From Massilia sp. (GTDB lineage: Bacteria > Pseudomonadota > Gammaproteobacteria > Burkholderiales > Burkholderiaceae_D), in assembly GCA_025359245.1 (NCBI GenBank), contig JANYGW010000150.1, forward strand, positions 1-64,000: a stretch of DNA of 64,000 bases, in the 5' to 3' direction. Each line of letters begins with the position of its first letter. Within the stretch, counting starts at the first letter, position 1. This document shows, one piece after another, positions 1 through 8,825 of this stretch. A program made the translations under genes and the position numbers. The notes under the pieces are model-generated. The model did no database searches. It was not told the origin of the DNA and was given only the letters and a program-made list of their open reading frames with translations.

Positions 1-62
1 CGCAGGCGGGGCCCCATACTGAGCATGCTCAGCTTGGGTGCCCGCCTGCGCGAGGACGACGT
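1..62. repeat. Inverted pair of REP-like extragenic palindromes (BIME-like), truncated at the window edge
   Basis: CGCAGGCGGGgcCCCAtaCTGAGCATGCTCAGctTGGGtgCCCGCCTGCG is a near-perfect 50-bp interrupted palindrome, followed by CGAGGACGACG. Confidence 0.65.
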
Positions 63-115
63 TGGTTGGAGGTTTCGAGTGGGAGTGTGGCGATTTCTGC
101 GTCGCCCGCCGGCGT

Positions 116-1084
116 TTATTCAGCCTGCACCACGGCAGCCTGGTTCAATTCGCGCTTGCGCTTGACCAGGCAATCGGCCGGGTCGCCACCGGCCTCGATG
201 TTCTGGTAGCGCACCTCGTACCTGCCGGCCGCCAGCTTGTCCACGGTCAGGCTTTCGTTGGCCAATACATACACCTGGCGCACATTCGCACGCCGCTCCA
301 GGTCGACCACCTTGACCAGCACCGGCGAACCGTTGGCCGTATTGTCCAGCACGATCTGCATCTCCGCGCCCTGGTTCGCGCGCGGAAAACCATCCAGGTA
401 GCCTGACGCGGCCGGCCACGGCGCGCCGTTGGGCGCGACCAGCGTGTGCAGCTCCATGTCGCAATCGGGCTTGCGCGCCGGGATCACCAGCTGCGTCACC
501 GCCAGCGCCTTGACCTGCGGCGCCTGCGCTGCGCCGTCAGGCCGCGTCGTCTTGCTGACCGCCCAGCTGTCGAGCGGCGGATCGGTGCGCACCTCGGGCG
601 CGGCCGGTGGCGGCGCCACCCGCGCCTCGGCCTTGGCGGCCTTGGCGGCGGCCAGCGCCGCCGGCCCGGCCTTGAGCTGGCTGGTCGCCAGCACGCTCAG
701 CGCACTGCCCAGCACCAGGCCGAGCAGGATCGACAGCCAGATCTTCGGACTGCGCCACGGCCGCACCGGTGCCGCCTGCTCGCCTTCGTATTCCGGCTCA
801 TGGCGCAGCAGTTCGCGCCCTTCGTCGGCGCGCGTGCTTTCCAGCCATTCGATTTCCCATTCCTCGGCGGCGATCCAGTCGTCGTGCTCGCGGCGCCGGG
901 TCGGATCGGCCAGCGTGCCATAGGCGCTGTTGAGGATGGCCATGATGCGGGCCGCCTTCTCGTCGCCGGGATTCTTGTCGGGATGGTATTTCTGGCTCAG
1001 CGCCTTGTAGGCCGCGCGTATGACTTCCTGCGGCGCTTTGCGCGACACTTTCAGGTTGTCATAATGCGTATGGATTCTGGCCAT
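116..1084 (-). CDS. Membrane-anchored J-domain (DnaJ-like) protein
   Basis: N-terminal J domain with HPD motif (QKYHPDKNPGDEKAARI), one TM segment (IWLSILLGLVLGSALSVLA), uncharacterised C-terminal domain. Confidence 0.85.
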   Translation of the reverse strand: MARIHTHYDNLKVSRKAPQEVIRAAYKALSQKYHPDKNPGDEKAARIMAILNSAYGTLADPTRRREHDDWIAAEEWEIEWLESTRADEGRELLRHEPEYEGEQAAPVRPWRSPKIWLSILLGLVLGSALSVLATSQLKAGPAALAAAKAAKAEARVAPPPAAPEVRTDPPLDSWAVSKTTRPDGAAQAPQVKALAVTQLVIPARKPDCDMELHTLVAPNGAPWPAASGYLDGFPRANQGAEMQIVLDNTANGSPVLVKVVDLERRANVRQVYVLANESLTVDKLAAGRYEVRYQNIEAGGDPADCLVKRKRELNQAAVVQAE

Positions 1085-1201
1085 GGTCTGGGGGCGGCGC
1101 TAAGCGCTGTAGTTAGCTTCATGATATCCCATACGGCTGCACGTCCCGCACGGCGCTCCAGCATAGCCGCAGTTGTATCCTGTGTGCAAGGTTTGGCGTG
1201 G

Positions 1202-2350
1202 TCAGAGGCGGTGGCTGCGGTCGGCGCGCGCGATCGCCTCGGGCAGTTCTACCCCGTGGCCGACCACCAGCACCTTGAACAGCTCGCCCATCTCGGCCGG
1301 CGAGACCAGCTTGTGCAGCGCGCCCGCCTGCGGCAGGTAGCGCACCGGATCGGACGGGTCCAGTTCCAGCAGCAGTTCGCCGATGCCGGCGCCGAGCAGG
1401 AACGCGGCCTGGCTCATGTAGGCCAGCACGTCGGCGCCGCCATCCTGGGCGGCCAGCGCCATGGCCGTGAAGTCGACGTGGGCGGTGATGTCCTGCAGGC
1501 CAGGCAGGTAAAACGGCTCCGGATGCGAGTGATGCCGGTAGTGGCACATCAGGGTGCCGCCGCTGCGCTGGTCCAGGTAGTATTCATGGGCCGGAAAGCC
1601 GTAGTCGAGCAGGATCGCCGCGCCCTTCCCCTTGGCCAGCATCTGGCCCAGCGTCGCCATGAAGGCGCAGCCGAGCGCGTGCACTTCGGTGACATAGCCG
1701 TCCGGCAGCTCGGCGCCGTCCGGGATCTGGCGCGCGATGCGCTGCGCCAGCGCGGCGTCGGGCGCGCGCGCGGTGAACGCGAAGGCGCCGTCCTCGATGG
1801 TGACCATCAGCTCGCGCCAGCCGTCGGCGCCCTTGCTGACCAGCTGCACCGGCATCGCGTCGAGCACTTCGTTGGCCAGCACCACGCCGTCGAAGGCGGG
1901 CGGGAAGTCGTCCAGCCAGCGCACCTGGGGGAAATCCTTGAGCGCTTCCTGCTGGCGCGCGCGCAGTTCGCCCGACAGCTCGATGATGGCGTAGCTGTCG
2001 ATCCGCACCCCTTGCGCGGCCAGCGCGGTCAGCACGTCGCGCGCCAGTTTGCCGGTGCCGGCCCCGAATTCGAGGATGTGCGGCGCGCTTTGGGCGATAA
2101 TAGCGGCTGCCACCCGGGCCAGCGTGGCGCCAAACAGGGAGCTGAGCTCCGGCGCGGTAGTAAAATCGCCGGCTGCGCCCAGTTTTGCCGCGCCGCCGCT
2201 GTAGTAGCCCAGGTCGGGCGCGTACAGCGCCAGTTCCATGAAGCGGGCGAAGGAAATGGCGCCGCCTTGCTGCGCGATTTCGGCGGCAATCTGGCGCTGC
2301 AGGGCGTGGGACGCGGCCAGCGCGTCGCTATCGGGTACGGGTAAGGACAT
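1202..2350 (-). CDS. SAM-dependent methyltransferase, MidA/NDUFAF7 family
   Basis: ISFARFMELALYAPDLGYYS and ILEFGAGTGKLARDVL are typical of the family. Confidence 0.88.
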   Translation of the reverse strand: MSLPVPDSDALAASHALQRQIAAEIAQQGGAISFARFMELALYAPDLGYYSGGAAKLGAAGDFTTAPELSSLFGATLARVAAAIIAQSAPHILEFGAGTGKLARDVLTALAAQGVRIDSYAIIELSGELRARQQEALKDFPQVRWLDDFPPAFDGVVLANEVLDAMPVQLVSKGADGWRELMVTIEDGAFAFTARAPDAALAQRIARQIPDGAELPDGYVTEVHALGCAFMATLGQMLAKGKGAAILLDYGFPAHEYYLDQRSGGTLMCHYRHHSHPEPFYLPGLQDITAHVDFTAMALAAQDGGADVLAYMSQAAFLLGAGIGELLLELDPSDPVRYLPQAGALHKLVSPAEMGELFKVLVVGHGVELPEAIARADRSHRL

Positions 2351-2388
2351 TTCGGCATTGTAGCCACAACGGGACAGATCAACAATTT

Positions 2389-3165
2389 ATGCAGCAAGAA
2401 CCCCCGACAACAGCGCGCGTTGCCCTCGTCACCGGCGCCGGACGGCGCATCGGCCGCGCGATCGCGCTCGGCCTGGCGCAGGCCGGCTGGGACGTGGCCG
2501 TGCACTTTCGCGCCTCCGAGGCCGAGGCGCGCGCCACCGCGCTCGAAATCGAGGCGCTGGGCCGGCGCGCCGCCGTGCTCGGGTGCGACCTGGCCGACGA
2601 GGGCGCGGTGCGCGCGCTGCTGGGGCGCGCCATCGCCGCACTGGGACCGGTCGGCTGCGTGGTCAACAACGCGTCGCAGTTCGAGTTCGACAGCGCCGTG
2701 GAGTTTTCGCCGGCGCTGCTGAACGCCCACATGCAGGCCAACGTGGCCGCACCGATCCTGCTGGCGCAGGCGCTGCACGCGGCCACGCCAGCCGGCGCCC
2801 AGGCGGTGGTCATCAACCTGCTCGACCAGAAGCTGTACAACCTGAATCCCGATTTTCTGTCGTACACGCTGTCCAAGGCGGCGCTGCACACGGCCACCAC
2901 CATGCTGGCCCAGGCGCTGGCGCCGACGGTGCGCGTGGTCGGCGTCGCGCCCGGCCTGACCATGGTCTCGGGCGCGCAGACCGACGCCGGTTTCGCCCAG
3001 GCCCACCAGGCCACGCCGCTAGGCCGCTCGAGCAGCCCGCGCGATATCGTCGATGCGGTCTGCTATCTGGCCGGGGCGCGCGCCGTCACCGGCACCACGC
3101 TGGTCGTCGACGGCGGCCAGCACCTGATGCCGCTGCCGCGCGACGTGATGTTCCTCACCAAATAA
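2389..3165 (+). CDS. SDR family oxidoreductase (pteridine reductase/FolM-like)
   Basis: ALVTGAGRRIGRAIALGLAQAGWDV, VNNAS, YTLSKAAL; next to a dihydroneopterin aldolase gene. Confidence 0.85.
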   Translation: MQQEPPTTARVALVTGAGRRIGRAIALGLAQAGWDVAVHFRASEAEARATALEIEALGRRAAVLGCDLADEGAVRALLGRAIAALGPVGCVVNNASQFEFDSAVEFSPALLNAHMQANVAAPILLAQALHAATPAGAQAVVINLLDQKLYNLNPDFLSYTLSKAALHTATTMLAQALAPTVRVVGVAPGLTMVSGAQTDAGFAQAHQATPLGRSSSPRDIVDAVCYLAGARAVTGTTLVVDGGQHLMPLPRDVMFLTK

Positions 3166-3184
3166 ATCAACACGAAAGCCACCT

Positions 3185-3583
3185 ATGCTGTCCGCCCTGT
3201 ACCACCCCAAGCTGAGCGATTGCCGCCGCCTGTTCCTGCGCAACTACGAAGTGATGATCAACATCGGCGTGCACGACTTCGAAAAAAAGGGCGAACAGCG
3301 CGTCATGATCAACGTCGACCTGTACATCCCGCTGGCGCTGTCGACGCCGAAAGAGGACCACCTGGCCGAAGTGGTCGACTACGATTTCATGCGCGTGACG
3401 ATCGCCAACCGCATGGCGCAGGGCCATGTGCACCTGCAGGAAACCTTGTGCGACGACGTGGTGCGCGCGATGCTGGCGCACCCGAACGTGCGCGCGGTGC
3501 GGGTCTCGACCATGAAGCCGGACGTGTACCCCGACTGCGAAGGCGTGGGCGTCGAAGTTTTCCAGATCAAGGACGAAGCATGA
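3185..3583 (+). CDS. folB: Dihydroneopterin aldolase family protein
   Basis: [32 protein letters not shown]; folate context. Confidence 0.75.
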   Translation: MLSALYHPKLSDCRRLFLRNYEVMINIGVHDFEKKGEQRVMINVDLYIPLALSTPKEDHLAEVVDYDFMRVTIANRMAQGHVHLQETLCDDVVRAMLAHPNVRAVRVSTMKPDVYPDCEGVGVEVFQIKDEA

Positions 3584-4479
3584 GCGCGGCCGTGATGGAA
3601 CGCAGCGAAGACAAGGTCGCCTACGAGAACAACAAGCTGCACAAGCGCCTGTGCCGCCTGGTGGGCCAGGCGATCGGCGACTTCAACATGATCGAGGACG
3701 GCGACAAGGTGATGGTGTGCCTGTCCGGCGGCAAGGACAGCTACGCGCTGCTCGACATCCTGATGACGCTGCGCGAGCGCGCGCCGATCCACTTCGACAT
3801 CGTGGCCGTCAACCTGGACCAGAAGCAGCCTAATTTTCCGGCCGATATACTGCCGGCCTACCTGACCAAACTGGGCGTGGCCTTCCACATCGAGAACCAG
3901 GATACCTACAGCATCGTCAAGCGCTTGATCCCGGAAGGGAAGACCACCTGCTCGCTGTGTTCGCGCCTGCGGCGCGGCATCCTGTACCGCGTGGCCGATG
4001 AACTCGGGTGCAACAAGATCGCGCTGGGCCACCACCGCGACGACATCCTCGAGACCTTCTTCCTGAACATGTTCTTCGGCGGGAAACTCAAGGGCATGCC
4101 GGCCAAGCTGCAGTCGGACGACGGCAAGCACATCGTGATCCGCCCGATGGCCTATGTGAAAGAAGCCGACTCCGAGCGTTACGCCCAGGTCAAGCAGTTC
4201 CCCATCATTCCGTGCGACCTGTGCGGCTCGCAGGAAAACCTGCAGCGCAAGCAGATCAAGGGCTTGATGCGCAAGTGGGAGAAGGAGCATCCGGGGCGCG
4301 TGGAGAGCATCTTCTCGGCGCTGTCGACGGTGGTGCCGTCACACCTGATGGATCCGAACCTGTTCGGCTTCAAGGACCTGAAGGCCGATGGCGTGGCCAG
4401 CCCGCTGGGCGACATCGCGTTCGACGAGGACCCGTGTTCGACGCCGACCATGGGGACGATCCCGCTGCAGCCGATGTAG
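3580..4479 (+). CDS. ttcA: tRNA 2-thiocytidine(32) synthetase TtcA
   Basis: PP-loop [46 protein letters not shown]; start overlaps the folB stop (ATGA). Confidence 0.95.
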   Translation: MSAAVMERSEDKVAYENNKLHKRLCRLVGQAIGDFNMIEDGDKVMVCLSGGKDSYALLDILMTLRERAPIHFDIVAVNLDQKQPNFPADILPAYLTKLGVAFHIENQDTYSIVKRLIPEGKTTCSLCSRLRRGILYRVADELGCNKIALGHHRDDILETFFLNMFFGGKLKGMPAKLQSDDGKHIVIRPMAYVKEADSERYAQVKQFPIIPCDLCGSQENLQRKQIKGLMRKWEKEHPGRVESIFSALSTVVPSHLMDPNLFGFKDLKADGVASPLGDIAFDEDPCSTPTMGTIPLQPM

Positions 4480-4500
4480 GCCTGCGCCCGGCCAGAACGC

Positions 4501-4530
4501 AAAAAAGCCCGCCGAAGCGGGCTTTTTGCA
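4501..4530 (+). terminator. Rho-independent terminator downstream of ttcA (possibly bidirectional)
   Basis: AAAAAAGCCCGCCGAAGCGGGCTTTTTG. Confidence 0.85.
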
Positions 4531-4551
4531 TTCCGCTTGCGCGGCGCGGAT

Positions 4552-5046
4552 TTAGAACTTGAACACCACGCTGGCGCTCAGGTTTTTCGATTCGCTGTTT
4601 GGACGCTGATATTCCACGCGGCCGATGACGACCGGGCAGAACGCGTAGCTCAGGCCGATGCCGTACATGCCCTTGTTTTTGGTCTCGTCAAACGTGCCCA
4701 GGATAGCGTTGGTCTCGCGCACGCGCAGGCGGTTGTAGCCGACGCGCAGGAAGCCGTTCAGGTTTTCGTAGACCGGCATCGTGCCGATCACCGACAGGCC
4801 GGCTTGCATCACGCGCACGTCGACAAATTTCTCGGACGTGTCGGCCAGGCGGCGGATGTTCGCTTCGACGCCGAACATCGGCGTGAACTGATAGCCGACG
4901 AAGGAGCCGAAGCTCGACGCACGGCCCGACAGGTCGTCGAGCTGGGTGGTGCCGAAATCGGCGCCGGCGTAGATATTGGTGCGCTGGGCGAAGCTCGAGG
5001 TGGCGACCAGGGCCAGGGTTGCTGCGACAGCGATTTTCTTGAACAT
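4552..5046 (-). CDS. Outer-membrane beta-barrel protein (paralogue 1)
   Basis: Signal peptide MFKKIAVAATLALVATSSFAQ, GADFGTTQLDD, C-terminal VVFKF; about half identical by eye to the next gene. Confidence 0.8.
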   Translation of the reverse strand: MFKKIAVAATLALVATSSFAQRTNIYAGADFGTTQLDDLSGRASSFGSFVGYQFTPMFGVEANIRRLADTSEKFVDVRVMQAGLSVIGTMPVYENLNGFLRVGYNRLRVRETNAILGTFDETKNKGMYGIGLSYAFCPVVIGRVEYQRPNSESKNLSASVVFKF

Positions 5047-5071
5047 GTATAACCTTTGTAGAAATGAATTG

Positions 5072-5096
5072 AAAAAGCCCGCAAGACAACGCGGGC
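5072..5096 (-). terminator. Terminator-like hairpin in the 5' leader of the beta-barrel gene (possible attenuator)
   Basis: On minus strand GCCCGC-GTTGTCTT-GCGGGC-TTTTTC, about 25 nt upstream of the ATG at 5046. Confidence 0.55.
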
Positions 5097-5325
5097 CAAT
5101 GTCCAAACGGGTGCGTAGTCACACACCCAAACGGAGTAATTATTGCATAAATTCAACTGTGCGACTACTTTCACACCAATGTGCTAGCAAAATTGCCGCC
5201 CATCACCCCGCCGGCACTTCCCCATGGCGGGGCAGGGCGCGCTGTGGCAGCCCGGCCGCAGTATGTCATATTGGCAAGAATAAATCTTATGGATAACTTA
5301 ATCTAATGCATGGCGCCGCAAGGCG

Positions 5326-5348
5326 AAAAAAAACCCGCCGCAGCGGGT
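5326..5348 (-). terminator. Rho-independent terminator downstream of paralogue 2
   Basis: On minus strand ACCCGCTGCGGCGGGTTTTTTTTC. Confidence 0.8.
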
Positions 5349-5376
5349 CTTCCTGGCGCGGGTTGCCCCGCCTGCC

Positions 5377-5853
5377 TTAGAACTTGAACGACACGCCGGC
5401 GCTGAAGTTGCTCGAATCGCTGCTTGGCTTTTGCACTTCCAGGCGCGCGGTCACGGTCGGCGTGAAATCGTAGCCCATGCCGATGCCGTACAGGCCGCCG
5501 GAGGTCGCCGCCGTGCTGTTGCCGGTGGCGGTGATGTGGTTGTAGCCGAGGCGGCCGAACACGCTGAAGCCGCTCGACAGTGGCATCGTGCCCACGACCG
5601 ACAGGGCAACCTGGTCCAGCGTCACGTTGGTGTTGCTGACCGTGAAATCGGCCAGGCGGCGATAGCCTGCCTCGATACCGACGTTGGGGTTGAATTGGTA
5701 GCCGAGGAACGCGCCATAGCTGGTTTCGCGATCGGAGAAGCCGTCGATCTTGGTGCGGCCGACATCGGCGCCAGCGTACATCTGCGCATCGGCTGCGAAA
5801 GCGGCGCTCGAGAGGATGGCGAGGGTGGCGGCAACGGCGATTTTCTTGAACAT
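5377..5853 (-). CDS. Outer-membrane beta-barrel protein (paralogue 2)
   Basis: MFKKIAVAATLAILSSAAFAADAQMYAGADVGRTKIDG; C-terminal FSAGVSFKF. Confidence 0.8.
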   Translation of the reverse strand: MFKKIAVAATLAILSSAAFAADAQMYAGADVGRTKIDGFSDRETSYGAFLGYQFNPNVGIEAGYRRLADFTVSNTNVTLDQVALSVVGTMPLSSGFSVFGRLGYNHITATGNSTAATSGGLYGIGMGYDFTPTVTARLEVQKPSSDSSNFSAGVSFKF

Positions 5854-5959
5854 GGTAATACTTTTTGAATAGTAAAAAAATAAGTGGCGGCGCGCAAAGC
5901 GGCGTCAGCCGGGCCGCATTATTGCACAAGCAAAATATTTTCGTATTGGCCACCACAAA

Positions 5960-6529
5960 TCAAAAGAGTTTGCATCCGCTGCCCTTTTTCTCCAGCAGCC
6001 ACATCAGCGGAGTCAGCAGGCTGCCGCCCCCGTTGGCCTTGATGCAATCGCTGCGCTTGGCTTCGGCGATCTGGCGGCCCAGCTTCTCGTCCGCCGTTTC
6101 GGACGGCACGCGGCGCGCCTCGATCCGGCCGCCGAGGGTGGCCGCGCGCGCCGCATCGGGTTCGCCGGCCAGCTTGCGCGCCGCCGCCAGCGCGGCCGTG
6201 CGATCGAACACCGGCTCGGATGGCGCCGGCGGCGCTGCCTCGGCCACGCGGTCCGGAACGACACTGGGCACGGCAAGCGGTCGTACTGCGGCGGGCACCG
6301 GCGCGCGCGCCTGCCGTGTCTGCCGCCGCGCACTGGCACGCGGCGGCGGCACAGGCGCGACCGGGTCCGGCGCGCGCACGGCGGGAACGATCCAGACCAG
6401 GTCCATCGCCTTCGCTGGCGCATCCTTGTCGGGGCCCCCGTTCGGCACGGCCAGTAACAGCAGCAGCGCGCCCAGGTGCAGCAGCACCGAGCCGGCCAGC
6501 AGCGCGCCCCGCAACCACGACTGCGCCAT
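5960..6529 (-). CDS. Hypothetical protein with one N-terminal TM segment
   Basis: LLAGSVLLHLGALLLLLAVP hydrophobic segment, Pro/Arg-rich linker, conserved-looking C-terminus (LGRQIAEAKRSDCIKANGGG). Confidence 0.6.
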   Translation of the reverse strand: MAQSWLRGALLAGSVLLHLGALLLLLAVPNGGPDKDAPAKAMDLVWIVPAVRAPDPVAPVPPPRASARRQTRQARAPVPAAVRPLAVPSVVPDRVAEAAPPAPSEPVFDRTAALAAARKLAGEPDAARAATLGGRIEARRVPSETADEKLGRQIAEAKRSDCIKANGGGSLLTPLMWLLEKKGSGCKLF

Positions 6530-6532
6530 CGG

Positions 6533-8293
6533 CTACGGCGCCACTGCGGTGCGCATCACCGGGTACAGGTTGTAGCGCTCGTCCCAAGACGAATGCAGGC
6601 GGGCGAAAAATTCGAGGCGCGCTTCGCCGTTCTTGGCAAACGCCGGATCGGCTGCCAGCCGGGCCTTGAATCGGGCCGCCAGCGCCGGATCGGCCGCCAG
6701 CATGTCGCGCGCCACATCTTCGGCCACGTAGTCTTCCATGTACTCCTTGCGCTCGAAGGCGTTGTTGAACGCGCCCCAGGCCAGCATCGAATCAGGACCT
6801 TGCGGTTCGAGCAGCGCCATCACCAGGCGTGCCTTGGGCTGGGCGATCGGCACGAACAGCGCACCCTTGCCGAGCGCGCGCGGCTCGGCCTTCCACTCTC
6901 CCGCAAGCGCCAGGCGCTGGTGCGATTCCACCGATCCCGGCGTCAGCGTGGCGGCCTGCGCGCGGAAAGTCTCGACGGCAGCCTTGTCGCTGGCGCGCTC
7001 GAGCGTGCGGAACATGATCCCGTGCAGGCGCAGCTTGGCCGCCACCATCGCCGCATGCGCGGCCGGCACAATGTAGCCGGCCAGCGGCGCGCGCACCTGC
7101 ACGTCGGGCACGATCTCGTCGCGCAGCGGCACGCTCCAGATTTGCGGACGGCTCTCGTCGTAGCGCGTCATCAGCTGGCCCGACACCTCCGACAGCGTGC
7201 GCGTGTAGGCATAGCCGCGAAAGTCGATCATCCTGGCCTTGTCGGTGGCCTTGTACTTGAGCGGCACGTCGGTGCCGGCCAGTTGGCTGGCGCGCGCATC
7301 GGCCTGCAGCGCCGCCTGGCGCCAGCCGGCGCCGTGCGCCGCCACCTGGGCCAGCACCGACACCACCGCGTTGCGCGTGATGCGCACCCGGGTCGGGTAG
7401 TCCTTCCACGAATGGGTTTCGACCAGCATGCCGATGCGGTTGCGCAGCTGGAAGTAGCCGGTCGAGAAGCGTGGGTCGGATACGCCGTCGGTAAAGCCGG
7501 AGGCCGGATTGTCATTGTCGTTGAACGACATGTAGAAGCCCTGCGGCAGCGAACCCTGCTTCGTGATGTCGGCCAGCACGCCGTCCTTGAGCGCCTGGCC
7601 GGCCTTGCGCAATTCGGCGTCGCCCGAATGCACCGGCTCGACCTGGATCGAGACGTCGTGTTCGAACTTGGCGCCGTCGGTCACGTGCAGGTCGATGTAG
7701 GCGAGCGGATCCCACTGGCTCACCAGCGCCAGCATGGCCTGCATTTCGGGCGCGTCGGCCTTGACGTAGTCGCGGTTCAGGTTGAAGTTCTGGGCCGTCG
7801 TGCGCCAGCCCATTTCGACCGGGCCGCGCTGGTTCGGCCGGTTCCACTTCGCGAACCGTTCATGGCCGTCGATGTTGAACACGGGGACGAAGATGAGCAC
7901 CTGCTTGTCGAGGGCGCCGGGCGCGGCCTTGTTCTCGAGGATCTCGCGCAGCGCGAGGAAGCCGGCATCCTTGCCGTCGATTTCGCCGGCGTGGATGCCG
8001 CCCTGGACCAGCACCACCGGCAGGCCGCGCTGCCTGGCCGCCTGCGCCGTCAGCGCGCCGCTGCGCGAGACCACCAGCGCCTTCATCGGCCGCCCTTCCG
8101 GCGTGCGCCCGAACTCGATGCACTTGACCGCCTTCGGCCACGCCGCCTGGAACTGCGCGCACAGCTGGATCACTTCATCGTAACGGCCGGTGCGTTCGAA
8201 CGCGGAGCGCTCCGACACGGTCGTCAGGGCGGGGGCGGCAAAGGCGGGAGGAATGGCGCCCAGCAGGGCGAGCAGCAACGCAGAACGGATCAT
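6533..8293 (-). CDS. M14 family zinc carboxypeptidase, secreted
   Basis: Signal peptide MIRSALLLALLGAIPPAFA; VQGGIHAGEIDGKDAG (HxxE), YIDLHVTDG; the ORF track extends too far upstream, so the start is set at the signal peptide. Confidence 0.88.
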   Translation of the reverse strand: MIRSALLLALLGAIPPAFAAPALTTVSERSAFERTGRYDEVIQLCAQFQAAWPKAVKCIEFGRTPEGRPMKALVVSRSGALTAQAARQRGLPVVLVQGGIHAGEIDGKDAGFLALREILENKAAPGALDKQVLIFVPVFNIDGHERFAKWNRPNQRGPVEMGWRTTAQNFNLNRDYVKADAPEMQAMLALVSQWDPLAYIDLHVTDGAKFEHDVSIQVEPVHSGDAELRKAGQALKDGVLADITKQGSLPQGFYMSFNDNDNPASGFTDGVSDPRFSTGYFQLRNRIGMLVETHSWKDYPTRVRITRNAVVSVLAQVAAHGAGWRQAALQADARASQLAGTDVPLKYKATDKARMIDFRGYAYTRTLSEVSGQLMTRYDESRPQIWSVPLRDEIVPDVQVRAPLAGYIVPAAHAAMVAAKLRLHGIMFRTLERASDKAAVETFRAQAATLTPGSVESHQRLALAGEWKAEPRALGKGALFVPIAQPKARLVMALLEPQGPDSMLAWGAFNNAFERKEYMEDYVAEDVARDMLAADPALAARFKARLAADPAFAKNGEARLEFFARLHSSWDERYNLYPVMRTAVAP

Positions 8294-8426
8294 CGGTAGG
8301 GCTCCGGCAAAAAAGAGGGGGAGCCGCGCATCGTGGGCACGGCTGCGGGAAATTATAGACGCGTTTGCTTTTGTTGGTATGCTGGTCGCGGTCCGCCGGA
8401 CCAATACATATATCTGTCGACAAAGG

Positions 8427-8825
8427 ATGGCAATGACAACCGAACTGATGATCTTGGGCTGGACCGTGGTGCTGGCGTTGGTGCAAATTATGCTGGTCGC
8501 CTCGATGCGCACCCAGGAAACCGGACTGGCCTACAACATGGGGCCGCGCGACGACAAGGCGCCGCCGATGCGCCCGGTCACCGCGCGCCTGCAGCGCGCC
8601 CAGGCCAACCTGTTCGAAACGCTGCCGCTGTTTGCGGCGGCGGTGCTGATCGCCCACGCGGGCGGACGCGAAGGCGCGCTCACCTTGTGCGGCAGCTACG
8701 CCTACCTGGCCGCGCGCGTGCTCTATGTGCCGCTGTACGCGGCCGGCATTCCGGTGGCGCGCTCGCTGGCCTGGGGCGTGTCGCTGGCCGGACTGGTGAT
8801 GATACTGCTCGCGATCCTCAAGTAA
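8427..8825 (+). CDS. MAPEG family membrane protein
   Basis: Four TM segments; AYNMGPRDDKAPPMRPVTARLQRAQANLFETLPLFAAAVL. Confidence 0.85.
   Translation: MAMTTELMILGWTVVLALVQIMLVASMRTQETGLAYNMGPRDDKAPPMRPVTARLQRAQANLFETLPLFAAAVLIAHAGGREGALTLCGSYAYLAARVLYVPLYAAGIPVARSLAWGVSLAGLVMILLAILK

Noticed and set aside
446-2344. 632-aa + strand ORF spanning two minus-strand genes
   Set aside because: Antisense artefact; the minus strand encodes the J-domain and MidA-like proteins with clear motifs.
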